Notes: a model not told the origin generated them from the sequence alone. Numbered from the stretch's first letter, positions 36,248 to 45,227 are shown. The stretch: 64,000 nucleotides of DNA from Pontibaca methylaminivorans (GCF_900156525.1 NZ_FTPS01000001.1:558001-622000); one strand, 5' to 3'. Program-made: numbers and translations.

Positions 36248-36380
36248 AATGCGCGCGGTTTTCAACGTGATCTGAAATGCGGCCGTCCGGATTGCCGCCG
36301 ATCATGCAGAATTCCCTGACATCGGGGAAACGCTGTGCTAGCAGATCCACGGAACACCTCCAGCAACCATGAGAGAGCAG

Positions 36381-37154
36381 ATGCTGAAACACCTTTCCCC
36401 GCTGGCCGCTGTCGCAGTCTTCGCGCTGGCGTCCGGCACTGCCGCGCAAGAGGCAGAAACCCCCGAGGCCGAGACCGCCCAGCAGGAAGAGGCGGCACCG
36501 GAGAACGCTGCCACCGACGCCACGCAGGACGCAGCCGAATCCGCAGCGGACGACGACGCTGCGGCGAGCGACGCCGAAGGTGAGGCGGCACCGGCAGAGG
36601 GCGCGGAAGGCGAGGCACCGGCCGAAGGCGAGGCCCCCGCGGCCAGCGCCGACGATCCGCAGCTCGACCTCGGGCAGCCGATCACTTCGGGCGATCCGCA
36701 GCCGGGGCAGCGCTATTCCAAGGAAAAGTTCGGCAGCTGGGATCTCGCCTGCATCAAGACCCAGACCGACGAGGATCCCTGCTCGCTCCTGCAGGTTCTG
36801 CATGACGACGACGACAACCCGGTCGCCGAGATCTCGCTGTTCCGCATCAAGGGCGAAGGCCAGGCGGTTGCCGGTGCCTCGGTGATCGTGCCGCTCGAAA
36901 CCCTGCTGCCGGCGCAGCTCACCATCTCGGTGGATGGCGGAACGGCCAAGCGCTACAGCTATGCCTTCTGCACCGACATCGGCTGCGTCGCACAGATCGG
37001 CCTGACGCAGGAAGACGTGGACACCTTCAAGCGCGGCAAGGGCGCCCAGGTCAAGCTGCGCCCGGCCCCGGCCCCCGATCACGAGGTGGTCCTCAACCTG
37101 TCGCTGGACGGTTTCACCGCCGGTTATGACGTGGTGGACGTGGTCGAGCAATGA
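36381..37154 (+). CDS. Invasion-associated locus B (IalB) family periplasmic protein
   Basis: The 257-residue product has a signal peptide, an acidic Ala/Glu/Pro-rich spacer (about residues 22-95), and a C-terminal IalB-like beta-rich domain (GSWDLACIKTQTDEDPCSLLQVL, ... AFCTDIGCVAQIGLTQEDVDTFKRG) with paired cysteines probably forming disulfides. IalB-family proteins occur across alphaproteobacteria, most of them not pathogens, and their function outside Bartonella is unclear. I prefer the ATG at 36381 because GAGAG lies just upstream; 36369 is an alternative. A terminator follows the gene. Confidence 0.85.
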   Translation: MLKHLSPLAAVAVFALASGTAAQEAETPEAETAQQEEAAPENAATDATQDAAESAADDDAAASDAEGEAAPAEGAEGEAPAEGEAPAASADDPQLDLGQPITSGDPQPGQRYSKEKFGSWDLACIKTQTDEDPCSLLQVLHDDDDNPVAEISLFRIKGEGQAVAGASVIVPLETLLPAQLTISVDGGTAKRYSYAFCTDIGCVAQIGLTQEDVDTFKRGKGAQVKLRPAPAPDHEVVLNLSLDGFTAGYDVVDVVEQ

Positions 37155-37197
37155 TCAAAGGGCCGGTCTCCGGCCCCGGCACATGATCCGGCATCAG

Positions 37198-37227
37198 GGC
37201 CGCCGCACATGATCGCGGCGGCCTTTT
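37198..37227 (+). terminator. Terminator after the IalB-family gene
   Basis: A perfect 9-bp stem (37198-37206 with 37215-37223), eight-base loop and four T residues follow the stop codon by about 45 bases. Confidence 0.65.
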
Positions 37228-37297
37228 CCATGCGACTTCCTTGCGACCTTGCGGCAGCCGCGCGCGGGTTTGCTGATTTCCGATCAGGTCCGGGGGG

Positions 37298-38506
37298 TCA
37301 GACCCGGCGCAGCGCCAGGACCGCGTTCAGCCCGCCGAAGGCGAATGCGTTGCTCAGCGCGACATCGACCCGCGCCTCGCGGGCCGCATTCGGCACCACG
37401 TCGAGCATGCATTCCGGGTCCGGCTCCTCGTAACCGATGGTCGGCGCGATCACCCCGTCGCGCAGCGCCATGATGCAGGCCAGAAGCTCCACCGCGCCGG
37501 TGCCGCCGATAAGGTGGCCATGCATCGACTTGGTCGAGGACATCATCAGGTTGTCGGCATGGCGCCCGAAGACATCGGCCACGGCGGCGCATTCGGTCTT
37601 GTCATTCGCCGCCGTTCCGGTGCCATGGGCGTTGATATAGCCGATATCCTCGGCATTGATGCCGCCATCGCGCAGCGCCCCGGACATGGCCCGCGCCGCG
37701 CCGTGTTTCGAGGGCATGACGATGTCGCCCGCATCGGCGGTCATGGCGTAGCCGATCACCTCGGCAAGGATCTCGGCGCCCCGGGCGCGGGCGTGGTCAA
37801 GGCTCTCGAACACGAAGATGCCCGCCCCCTCGCCCTGCACCATGCCGTTGCGGTTGGCCGAGAACGGGCGGCAGGCGTCGCGGGACATGACCCGCAGCCC
37901 CTCCCATGCCTTCACCCCGCCAAAGCAGAGCATCGATTCCGATCCGCCGGTCATCATCGCCGGCGCCGCGCCGCTGCGCACCATCTCGAAGGCGAGCGCC
38001 ATGGCGTGGTTGGACGAGGCGCAGGCGGTCGAGACCGTGAAGGACGGGCCGCTCAGCCCGTATTCCATGCTGATATGGCTGGTCGCGGCGTTGTTCATGA
38101 GCTTGGGCACGACGAAAGGGTGCACCCGGTTCTTGCCGTCCTCGTAGACGCTGCGGTAATTGTCGTCCCAGGTGCCGACCCCGCCGCCGGCCGTGCCGAG
38201 AACCACGCCCGCGCGCAGCCCCGCCTCACCCTCGAAGGTGATCCCCGACTGCGCCACCGCCTCGCGCGCGGCGATCAGGGCGAACTGGGTGAACCGGTCA
38301 TAAAGCGCGATCTGCTGGCGGTTGAAATGCGTCTCGGGCTCGAACCCGTGCACCTGGCCGCCGATGCGGATCGACAGGCGCTCCACGTCGCGAAGCTCGA
38401 GCGGACCGATGCCGCAGCGTCCCTCGCGCATCGCCTCGAGCGTCTGCGGCACGTCATGGCCAAGGGCGTTGATGGTGCCCGCCCCGGTGATGACGACCCG
38501 GTTCAT
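37298..38506 (-). CDS. Beta-ketoacyl-ACP synthase (FabF-like), dedicated to the adjacent ACP
   Basis: The 402-residue condensing enzyme has the catalytic triad C162 (STACASSNH), H294 (INAHGTGT) and H331 (SMHGHLIGGTG), so it should elongate acyl-ACP with malonyl-ACP. It differs from housekeeping FabF in several loops and resembles synthases paired with specialised carriers. It starts 27 bases after the stop of a small ACP gene, with lpxD just upstream of that. This context points to making a special acyl chain for lipid A rather than bulk fatty acid. It could also act on other hydroxy- or long-chain substrates. Confidence 0.85.
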   Translation of the reverse strand: MNRVVITGAGTINALGHDVPQTLEAMREGRCGIGPLELRDVERLSIRIGGQVHGFEPETHFNRQQIALYDRFTQFALIAAREAVAQSGITFEGEAGLRAGVVLGTAGGGVGTWDDNYRSVYEDGKNRVHPFVVPKLMNNAATSHISMEYGLSGPSFTVSTACASSNHAMALAFEMVRSGAAPAMMTGGSESMLCFGGVKAWEGLRVMSRDACRPFSANRNGMVQGEGAGIFVFESLDHARARGAEILAEVIGYAMTADAGDIVMPSKHGAARAMSGALRDGGINAEDIGYINAHGTGTAANDKTECAAVADVFGRHADNLMMSSTKSMHGHLIGGTGAVELLACIMALRDGVIAPTIGYEEPDPECMLDVVPNAAREARVDVALSNAFAFGGLNAVLALRRV

Positions 38507-38533
38507 GCGAGTCTCATCCTGCCCGGAACCGGC

Positions 38534-38791
38534 TCACGCCTGCCCGGCCTTCAGCTGTTCGATCCCGCTGATGATCGAGGCGACGCTCGAAATGTCGAAA
38601 TCGCTGGCCTGCGGCTCGTTGGCGTTGAACGGGATCGAGATGTCGAAGGCTTCCTCGATGGCGAAGATGCTTTCGACCAGACCAAGGCTGTCGATGCCGA
38701 GTTCTTCAAGCGTGTTGTCCATCTGGACATCCGACGGATCCAGCACGGCCTGTTCGGCGATGATACTGATCACCTTGTCACGAATGGTCAT
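38534..38791 (-). CDS. Specialised acyl carrier protein (AcpXL-like)
   Basis: The 85-residue protein carries the phosphopantetheine serine in LGIDSLG (S35) and the acidic helix II region VESIFAIEEAFDISIPF. Unlike housekeeping AcpP it has the AEQAVLDPSDVQMDNTLEE front half seen in specialised alphaproteobacterial carriers such as AcpXL, which handle very-long-chain or hydroxylated lipid A acyl groups. I prefer the ATG at 38791, preceded by AGGATGTCGGCC; an ATG at 38800 adds three residues. It lies between lpxD and a ketoacyl synthase gene. Confidence 0.84.
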   Translation of the reverse strand: MTIRDKVISIIAEQAVLDPSDVQMDNTLEELGIDSLGLVESIFAIEEAFDISIPFNANEPQASDFDISSVASIISGIEQLKAGQA

Positions 38792-38825
38792 GGCCGACAT
38801 CCTGCACTCACGCGTTGCGCCTCAC

Positions 38826-39917
38826 TTAGTCGTTCGATCCCGGATTGAAAACCGCCTTTTTCAGCGCAGCGACATCACGCAGCAGCCGCGGCAGACGACG
38901 CTGGGCCTTGTAGATTTCGGTATGCGTCTGCATCCGCACCGCCGGATAGCCCATGAGCACGCGCCCGGCCGGAACATTCGAGAGGATCTTGGTGCCGCCG
39001 GCGGCGATCACCCCGTCGCCGATGAAGATATTGTCCACGACGCCGACCTGTCCGCCCAGAACCACGTGGTTGCCGATCTCGACCGAACCCGACACACCGA
39101 CCTGCCCGCAGAGCAGGCAGTCATGCCCGACGCGCGTGTTGTGCCCCACATGAACAAGGTTATCAAGTTTCGTCCCGTTGCCCAGAACGGTGGCGCGGAT
39201 CGTGCCGTTATCAATGGTGCTGTTGGCGCCGACCTCCACATCGTCGCCGATCTCGACCGAGCCGAGCGAATGGATGCGCACCCAGCTCTGCGCGCCGGCA
39301 TCGCCGGTATCGCCGAGCGTCTTGCGCACGTTCTCGACCCCCGACACCTCGGGGGTGACAAAGGAAAACCCGTCCGCGCCGATCCGTGCCCCCGGCTGGG
39401 CGATGAACCGCGCGCCGATCCGCACCCTCGCGCCGATGCTGACCATCTCGCGCAGGAAGGCACCCTCGCCCAGCACGGCCTGCGCCCCCACGTGGCATTG
39501 CGGGCCGATCACCGAATCCGGCCCGATCCGCGCATGGGCGCCGATCACGCTGAAGGGGCCGATCGACACGCGCGCGCCGATTTCGGCGCTCGGGTCGATC
39601 ACCGCGCTCGCATGGATGCCGGGAGCAAATCCCTGCCCCTCGTCCAGCAGCGCCGTGAGCCCGGCCATGGCGCGGCGCGGGCGCGGCGCGAACACCGCCG
39701 CCTCAAGCCCCATGGCGCGCCAGTCCGCGCCGGGCCAAAGTATTGCCGCACGGGCCTTCCCCTGCGCCAGCGCCTCGCCGTAATTCGGCGTCATCGCCAG
39801 CGCGAGATCCTCCGGCCCGGCACTGGCCGGTTCCGCCGCACGATCGACGACGATCGTCACGTCGCCCGCCGTTTCGGCGCCGATCGCGGCGGCGATTTGC
39901 TGGATGGTGTGGCTCAT
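38826..39917 (-). CDS. lpxD: UDP-3-O-acylglucosamine N-acyltransferase
   Basis: LpxD adds the second 3-hydroxyacyl chain to the lipid A precursor. The 363-residue protein has a uridine-binding N-terminal domain (1-105) and a left-handed beta-helix with hexapeptide repeats (IHASAVIDPSAEIGARVSIGP ... NVPAGRVLMGYPAVRM). The catalytic histidine lies in NLVHVGHNTRVG. The ATG at 39917 follows AGGAAACCAGCG. It is separated from the other lpx genes but heads a small unit with an ACP and a ketoacyl synthase, suggesting a matched acyl supply. Confidence 0.94.
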   Translation of the reverse strand: MSHTIQQIAAAIGAETAGDVTIVVDRAAEPASAGPEDLALAMTPNYGEALAQGKARAAILWPGADWRAMGLEAAVFAPRPRRAMAGLTALLDEGQGFAPGIHASAVIDPSAEIGARVSIGPFSVIGAHARIGPDSVIGPQCHVGAQAVLGEGAFLREMVSIGARVRIGARFIAQPGARIGADGFSFVTPEVSGVENVRKTLGDTGDAGAQSWVRIHSLGSVEIGDDVEVGANSTIDNGTIRATVLGNGTKLDNLVHVGHNTRVGHDCLLCGQVGVSGSVEIGNHVVLGGQVGVVDNIFIGDGVIAAGGTKILSNVPAGRVLMGYPAVRMQTHTEIYKAQRRLPRLLRDVAALKKAVFNPGSND

Positions 39918-39948
39918 CGCTGGTTTCCTGCCGTTGTCCGGGCGCAGA

Positions 39949-41571
39949 TTATCCGCGAACCTCCGGCAGGGCCACCCCCGCGCGTGCCAGCGCCTCCCAG
40001 ATGCGCGCATCCCGCCCATAGACGTCGCGGCGGAAGTCCACGCTGCCCCGCCCGTCGGTAAAGGCGGTGCGATAGATCAGGTGCACCGGCACCGGCGGCT
40101 CGATATTGATGCGGGTCTCGCGCCCCGTGTTCAGTGTCGAGCGGAACAGTCCGTCGGGGTCGTCGGTCTGCGGCGCCAGCAGGGCCTTGGCGAAGTCCAC
40201 CGGATCCGCAAGGCGGATGCAGCCGTGGGAAAAGGCGCGCGCATCGTGGTTGAACAGCGACTTCGACGGCGTGTCGTGCAGGTAGATGTTGTATTTGTTC
40301 GGGAACATGAACTTGACCTGTCCGAGCGCATTGCGCTGGCTGGGCGGTTCGCGCATGGAAAAGGGGAAATTGCGCGCGGTATACTGCGTGAAATCGACCG
40401 CCCGGCGGTCGATCTGCCGGCCGCTGCTGTCGGTGATGACCAGATGGCTGACCGCATAGGGGTTCCGGCGCAACTGCGGCAGATATTCCTGAGTCACGAT
40501 CGAACGCGGCACATACCAGGTCGGGTTCACCACCATATGGCTCATTTCGTCCGAGAATTCGGGGCTGCGCCGCCCGTCGGCGTTCATGCCGATGACCGAG
40601 CGGGTCTCGAATGTCACTTCCCCGTGGTCGACGATGCGGGTGGTGAAATCGGTCATGTTGACGAGAATATGCCGCTCGCCCCGGTCCATGTTCAGCCAGC
40701 GCTCGCGCTCGAGCGCGACCAGCACCGATTTCAGCCGCTGCTCCATCGGCACGTTGACTTCGGTCACGGTGACCGGCCCGGCGATTCCGTCGGCGGCAAG
40801 CCCGTGGCGGTCCTGAAACCGCTGCACCGCCTCCTGCAGGGCCGCGTCATAGGTCGGGCTGGCCGAGCGTTTCATGTATCCCATGGCGACCAGCCGGTTG
40901 CGCAGCGCGATCACCCGCTCGCCGCTCTCGCCGGGGCGCAGCGTCGGCCCCTCCGGCACACCGGAACCCCAGCCGCCAGCGGCAATCGCCGTTTCCAGGT
41001 CGAGCCGCGCCTTCATCAGGGCGCGGTATTCGGCCGTGGCAGGCGCCAGCGCGGCAAGGAACCCGGCTGCTGATTCCGCCGTCGCAAAGCCGCGCAGCAG
41101 CACGAGCGGATCGGGGCGCGTCACTTCGCGCACGAGTCCCGAATCGACCTGGCGCGGCACCAGGATCCCGCTCTGCAGGTCGCGCGCATAGCGCAGGAAG
41201 GCCCGGCTCAGCGCCACTTCGACCGCACCGAGATCGCGGATGTCGCGGGCATCGCGCATCTGCGCCAGCAGTTCCGCGGTATCGTGGCGCGCGACCGGCA
41301 GCCCGTGCAGCGCCGCACGGCCAAGCGAGTCGAACAGCGCCTGCCGGCGGGCGCGGAACCGTTCCCCCACCCCGGTCCAGAGCGGCGCATAGCCGCGGGC
41401 ACGATAGAATTCGGCCATCGCCTCATCCCCGGCCGACGCGACCGCAACCGATTGGGAAAAGGCGCCGGCGGGGGCGGATTCCGCGGCGGGCAGCGGATCC
41501 GCCACAGGCAGAAGCAGGACTGCGGCAAGCAGACCGGAAATCAGTGAAGGACCGCGCAAGAAAAAGGCCAT
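39949..41571 (-). CDS. L,D-transpeptidase (YcbB/YkuD family)
   Basis: This 540-residue periplasmic enzyme should form 3-3 peptidoglycan crosslinks or attach proteins to the wall. It has a signal peptide, a scaffold domain (about 50-210), a PG_binding_1 domain (ESGERVIALRNRLVAMGYM, about 215-270) and a C-terminal YkuD domain with the catalytic cysteine C451 in SHGCIRLADP. The architecture and size match YcbB/LdtD. The ATG at 41571 begins the signal peptide. It is divergent from a DUF882 peptidase-like gene, giving a wall-remodelling pair. It starts 31 bases downstream of lpxD's 3' neighbour region on the same strand. Confidence 0.93.
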   Translation of the reverse strand: MAFFLRGPSLISGLLAAVLLLPVADPLPAAESAPAGAFSQSVAVASAGDEAMAEFYRARGYAPLWTGVGERFRARRQALFDSLGRAALHGLPVARHDTAELLAQMRDARDIRDLGAVEVALSRAFLRYARDLQSGILVPRQVDSGLVREVTRPDPLVLLRGFATAESAAGFLAALAPATAEYRALMKARLDLETAIAAGGWGSGVPEGPTLRPGESGERVIALRNRLVAMGYMKRSASPTYDAALQEAVQRFQDRHGLAADGIAGPVTVTEVNVPMEQRLKSVLVALERERWLNMDRGERHILVNMTDFTTRIVDHGEVTFETRSVIGMNADGRRSPEFSDEMSHMVVNPTWYVPRSIVTQEYLPQLRRNPYAVSHLVITDSSGRQIDRRAVDFTQYTARNFPFSMREPPSQRNALGQVKFMFPNKYNIYLHDTPSKSLFNHDARAFSHGCIRLADPVDFAKALLAPQTDDPDGLFRSTLNTGRETRINIEPPVPVHLIYRTAFTDGRGSVDFRRDVYGRDARIWEALARAGVALPEVRG

Positions 41572-41909
41572 TGTGGAAATTTCCTCGGGAAAACCGACGC
41601 ATCCGAAGCAGAGCTCATGTCGCTTCGGACTTTCGGAAACCGGGGGCCACATGTCCATCGGCAATCACGGCCGCGCGTGCGCAGGGCCGGGGATGATGCA
41701 AGGTTGCATCGGTTTCCCGCGATTATCGCCAGAGCCGTTCCCTGCGCGAGAATCTGCCGATCCACCGCGTGCGCCGGCGCGGGAAAAATATTTTCTTGGA
41801 CCGAGAGCCCGTCTGTGCCATAGAAATTCCTATCTCGGAATAGAGAAAAGAACACGGCGTAACACCGCCGACAGGCAGAAAACTACGCAAGGGACGGCGC
41901 AGTAACATC
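41572..41909. other. 338-base divergent regulatory region (L,D-transpeptidase / DUF882)
   Basis: No gene is apparent. A + strand promoter candidate toward the DUF882 gene is TTGGAC (41796-41801), 17 bases, CATAGA (41819-41824), followed by a short palindrome ATTCC-N6-GGAAT (41825-41840) that could be an operator. I found no recognisable terminator or riboswitch. Confidence 0.5.
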
Positions 41910-42479
41910 ATGACAGACCGAGCAGGCACTGGTTTCACCCGGCGTGCCCTATTGGGTGCGTTTGCGGCCACCGCGGTGACGGCGGCCCCTACTTTCGCCA
42001 ACGCGGCAGGCTTTCTTCGCGGTGGCGGCGACATCCGGCGGATCCGCATGTATTCGGGCCGCACGGGCGAACGCCTCGACACGATCTACTGGATCGACGG
42101 CGACTATATCCCCGAGGCGGTGAGCGAGATCAATTTCTTCATGCGCGACTGGCGCTCGAACAAGCAGCACAACATGGATGTGCGCACCATCGACATCATG
42201 TCGGCCGCGCATCGCCTCATGGACGTGCACGAGCCCTACATGCTGCTGTCCGGCTACCGCACCCCCGAAACCAACGCGATGCTGCGCGGCCGCTCGGGCG
42301 GTGTGGCCAAGAATTCGCTGCACCTCAAGGGGCAGGCGGCCGACCTGCGGCTTGCATCGCGCTCGGTCAACCAGATGGCCAAGGCCGCCCAGGCCTGTCG
42401 CGGCGGCGGTGTCGGGCGCTACTCCGGCTCGAATTTCGTGCATATGGATTGCGGCCAGATCCGCACCTGGGGAAGCTGA
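41910..42479 (+). CDS. DUF882/YcbK-like M15-type peptidoglycan peptidase, Tat-exported
   Basis: The 189-residue protein has a twin-arginine leader (FTRRALLGAF, 9-18) and a domain with the M15A zinc-ligand pattern H138-x6-D145 (SLHLKGQAADL) and H178 (FVHMDCG), as in the DUF882/YcbK family. It is expected to cleave or bind peptidoglycan peptides in the periplasm after folded export. It is divergent from the L,D-transpeptidase gene, suggesting joint roles in wall crosslinking; in other bacteria the two families also occur together (ycbB-ycbK). Confidence 0.9.
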   Translation: MTDRAGTGFTRRALLGAFAATAVTAAPTFANAAGFLRGGGDIRRIRMYSGRTGERLDTIYWIDGDYIPEAVSEINFFMRDWRSNKQHNMDVRTIDIMSAAHRLMDVHEPYMLLSGYRTPETNAMLRGRSGGVAKNSLHLKGQAADLRLASRSVNQMAKAAQACRGGGVGRYSGSNFVHMDCGQIRTWGS

Positions 42480-42578
42480 CGCGCCTCCCCTCTTTCTCCG
42501 TCGTTCATTGTCCCCTGCGGTTTCGACCGCTTTCCGGGTGGCCCTTCCGGGCCGCCCCGCTGCCGTTTCCGGCGCCTT

Positions 42579-44036
42579 TCAATAGGGCGCCTCGACCCGG
42601 CCCATGCGCACGAACACCGATTTCAGCTCGCTGTAATGCTCGATCGCCGCGCGGGAGTTCTCCCGCCCCACCCCGGATGCCTTGGTGCCGCCGAAGGGGG
42701 CCTCGACCGGCGTGTCGTTATAGGAGTTGATGAAGCAGCTTCCGGCACGCAGCCGCGCGACCACCCGGTGCGCGCGCGAGATGTCCCGGGTAAAGACCCC
42801 GGCCGACAGCCCGTATTCGGTGGCATTGGCGCGGGCGATCACCTCGTCCTCGGTATCGAAATCGAGCACCGCCATGACCGGGCCGAAGATTTCCTCCCTC
42901 GCGATGGTCATCTGGTCGCCGACATCGGCGAACACCGCCGGCGTGATCCAGAAACCCGGGCGGTCGAGCACCTCGCCGCCCACGACGAGCCGCGCCCCCT
43001 CCTCGCGCCCCCGGGCCACGTAGGACGTCACGATCTCGAGCTGTTTCGCGCTGACAAGCGGGCCGAAGTTCACCGATTCGTCCATTGGATCACCGATCAC
43101 CACGTCGCGCAGGCGCTCTTCGAGCCGGGCGAGGAAGCGCTCCTTGATGCCCTTCTGCACGAACACCCGGGTGCCGTTCGAACAGACCTGCCCGGAGGAA
43201 TAGAAATTGCCGAGGATCGCGCCGCCGACCGCATCCTCGATATCGGCATCCTCAAACACGATGAGCGGGGATTTTCCGCCAAGCTCCATGGTCACATGCT
43301 TGAGCCCCTCTCCCGCCGCCGCGTAGATCCGCCGCCCCGTCGCCACCGACCCGGTGAGCGAGACCTTGGCGACGCGCGGATCCGCGACCAGGGCCGCACC
43401 GACCTCTCCCATCCCCTGCAACACGTTGAAAAGCCCGGCGGGCAATCCCGCCTCGGTCAGGATCTCGGCCACCTTCAGCGCCGAAAGCGGGGTCGTCTCG
43501 GAGGGTTTGAAGATCATCGCATTGCCGCAGGCCAGCGCCGGCGCGCTTTTCCAGCAGGCGATCTGCGCGGGATAGTTCCAAGCGCCGATGCCGACACAGA
43601 CGCCGAGCGGTTCGCGCCGGGTATAGACCCAGTCTTCCCCGATCTGGATATGTTCCCCGCCGAGCGTCGCCGCGATGCCGCCGAAATATTCCAGTGAATC
43701 GGCCCCGCTCACCGCATCGGCGACCAGCGTTTCCTGCAGCGGCTTGCCGGTGTTCAGCGTCTCGAGAATGCTGAGCTCGCGATTGCGCGCGCGGATGAGA
43801 TCCGCGGCACGACGCAGCACGCGGCCCCGCTCGACCCCCGGCAGGGCGGCCCAGGCCTCCTGCGCCGCGGCGGCGCTGGCGATCGCGCGCTCGATCAGCG
43901 CCGGCGTCGCGGCATGGACGCGGGCGATCCGCTCGCCGGTCGCGGGGTTCACGACCGGGATTTCGTCGCCGGCGCTATCCTCGACATATTCGCCGGCGAT
44001 GTAATGGCTGGCGAGGGGCTGAATCTGGTATGTCAT
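42579..44036 (-). CDS. betB: Betaine aldehyde dehydrogenase
   Basis: BetB oxidises betaine aldehyde to glycine betaine with NAD+, for osmoprotection or choline catabolism. The 485-residue ALDH has N154 (GAWNYPAQ), general base E251 (MELGGKSP) and the nucleophile C285 (GQVCSNGTR), with cysteine next to serine as in BetB. It is divergent from the choline importer choXWV, so substrate supply and oxidation share a control region. betA and betI are not in the window. Other ALDH specificities are possible, but the context favours BetB. Confidence 0.92.
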   Translation of the reverse strand: MTYQIQPLASHYIAGEYVEDSAGDEIPVVNPATGERIARVHAATPALIERAIASAAAAQEAWAALPGVERGRVLRRAADLIRARNRELSILETLNTGKPLQETLVADAVSGADSLEYFGGIAATLGGEHIQIGEDWVYTRREPLGVCVGIGAWNYPAQIACWKSAPALACGNAMIFKPSETTPLSALKVAEILTEAGLPAGLFNVLQGMGEVGAALVADPRVAKVSLTGSVATGRRIYAAAGEGLKHVTMELGGKSPLIVFEDADIEDAVGGAILGNFYSSGQVCSNGTRVFVQKGIKERFLARLEERLRDVVIGDPMDESVNFGPLVSAKQLEIVTSYVARGREEGARLVVGGEVLDRPGFWITPAVFADVGDQMTIAREEIFGPVMAVLDFDTEDEVIARANATEYGLSAGVFTRDISRAHRVVARLRAGSCFINSYNDTPVEAPFGGTKASGVGRENSRAAIEHYSELKSVFVRMGRVEAPY

Positions 44037-44102
44037 GTCATGCTGCCTTCTGATCGGGTCTGTCCGGGTCGCCCGGGCGCGGCACGCGGGCCTACAGAGC
44101 GT

Positions 44103-44116
44103 TTCCCTGAAGGGAA
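44103..44116. promoter_or_regulatory. Palindrome in the betB-choX control region
   Basis: TTCCCT-GA-AGGGAA is a perfect 6-2-6 inverted repeat between the two divergent starts. A looser repeat, CCTGA-N7-TCAGG, lies at 44190-44206. Either could be an operator for a choline-responsive repressor such as BetI, which is not encoded here. Confidence 0.35.
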
Positions 44117-44255
44117 GGTTCGTGTATGATCGCGGCGGTTGTCCGGCGGCCCGCGCGCGCCGGACATCCCCGAATGCGCAACCCCACGCCCTGATTATCC
44201 GTCAGGCGTCGAATGATAACAATACCGACAGCATCACCGACAAGGAGCCCACCCC

Positions 44256-45173
44256 ATGCGTCTGCTTTCCACGATCCCGGCTCTCGCCCTTGCCGCGACG
44301 CCGGCATTTGCCGATTGCAATCTGGTTCGTTTTTCCGATGTGGGCTGGACCGACATCACCTCGACAACGGCAGCGACCAGCGTCGTGCTCGAATCGATCG
44401 GCTACAAGGTTGACGTCAAGGTTCTCTCGGTTCCCGTCACATATGTGTCCCTGTCCAAGGGCGACATCGACGTGTTCCTCGGCAACTGGATGCCGACCAT
44501 GGAGGGCGATATCGCCAAGTATCGCGACGACGGCACGGTCGAAACCGTCCGCGCGAACCTCGAGGGCGCGAAATACACGCTTGCGACCAATGCCGCCGGG
44601 GCCGCCGCCGGGATCGAAAGCTTTGCCGACATCGCTCCGCATGGCGATCTGCTCGACGACAAGATCTATGGAATCGAACCCGGCAATGACGGCAACCGCA
44701 CCGTGCAGACCATGATCGACGACGATGCCTTCGGGCTTGGCGGTTTCAAGCTGGTGGAATCCTCGGAACAGGGGATGCTTGCGCAGGTGCGCCGCAGCGG
44801 GGACGATCCGATCGTCTTTCTCGCCTGGGAGCCGCACCCGATGAATGCCAACTTCGACATCACCTATCTGCCGGGCGGCGACGATTATTTCGGCCCCGAC
44901 CTCGGCGGTGCGACGGTCTATACCAACACCCGCGAAGGCTATGCGCAGGAATGCCCGAACATGGGACAGTTCCTTGAAAACCTGTCCTTCACGCTGGAGA
45001 TGGAAAACGAGATCATGGGCGCGATTCTCGACGACGGGGTCGAGCCGCGCAAGGCCGCGACGGCCTGGCTGACCGCTCATCCCGAGGTGCTCGACACCTG
45101 GCTCGACGGGGTAAAGACCGCCGACGAAAGCGAAGATGCGCTTCCCGCCGCCAAGGCCGCGCTCGGGCTTTGA
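44256..45173 (+). CDS. choX: Choline ABC transporter, substrate-binding protein ChoX
   Basis: The 305-residue periplasmic protein binds choline for import by ChoW/ChoV. After the signal peptide (to about residue 19), the aromatic box expected from Sinorhizobium ChoX is visible: W31, D33, W78, Y107 and W191, with the same spacing as its W43-W90-Y119 set and nearly the same to the last tryptophan. The ATG at 44256 follows AAGGAG. A strong intercistronic hairpin separates it from choW, which would keep its mRNA more abundant. Confidence 0.93.
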   Translation: MRLLSTIPALALAATPAFADCNLVRFSDVGWTDITSTTAATSVVLESIGYKVDVKVLSVPVTYVSLSKGDIDVFLGNWMPTMEGDIAKYRDDGTVETVRANLEGAKYTLATNAAGAAAGIESFADIAPHGDLLDDKIYGIEPGNDGNRTVQTMIDDDAFGLGGFKLVESSEQGMLAQVRRSGDDPIVFLAWEPHPMNANFDITYLPGGDDYFGPDLGGATVYTNTREGYAQECPNMGQFLENLSFTLEMENEIMGAILDDGVEPRKAATAWLTAHPEVLDTWLDGVKTADESEDALPAAKAALGL

Positions 45174-45186
45174 TCTGCTGACGTGC

Positions 45187-45227
45187 TGACGCCCCGGCGA
45201 GGCTCGAACCGCTCCGCCGGGGCGTCA
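45187..45227 (+). repeat. 13-bp perfect stem-loop between choX and choW
   Basis: Arms 45187-45199 and 45215-45227 are exact reverse complements with a 15-base loop, just after the choX stop. There is no U-tract. Hairpins at this place after binding-protein genes typically stabilise the upstream mRNA or attenuate transcription into the permease gene. Confidence 0.7.

Larger units (their letters stand above)
35940..36380. other. 440-base intergenic region with two candidate small RNAs
   Basis: The HerA-like gene points left and the IalB gene points right, so no annotated gene ends here, yet two good + strand intrinsic terminators do (36050-36075 and 36222-36247). I found no credible protein gene in the stretch. 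The simplest reading is two short non-coding transcripts, listed separately. Confidence 0.6.
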
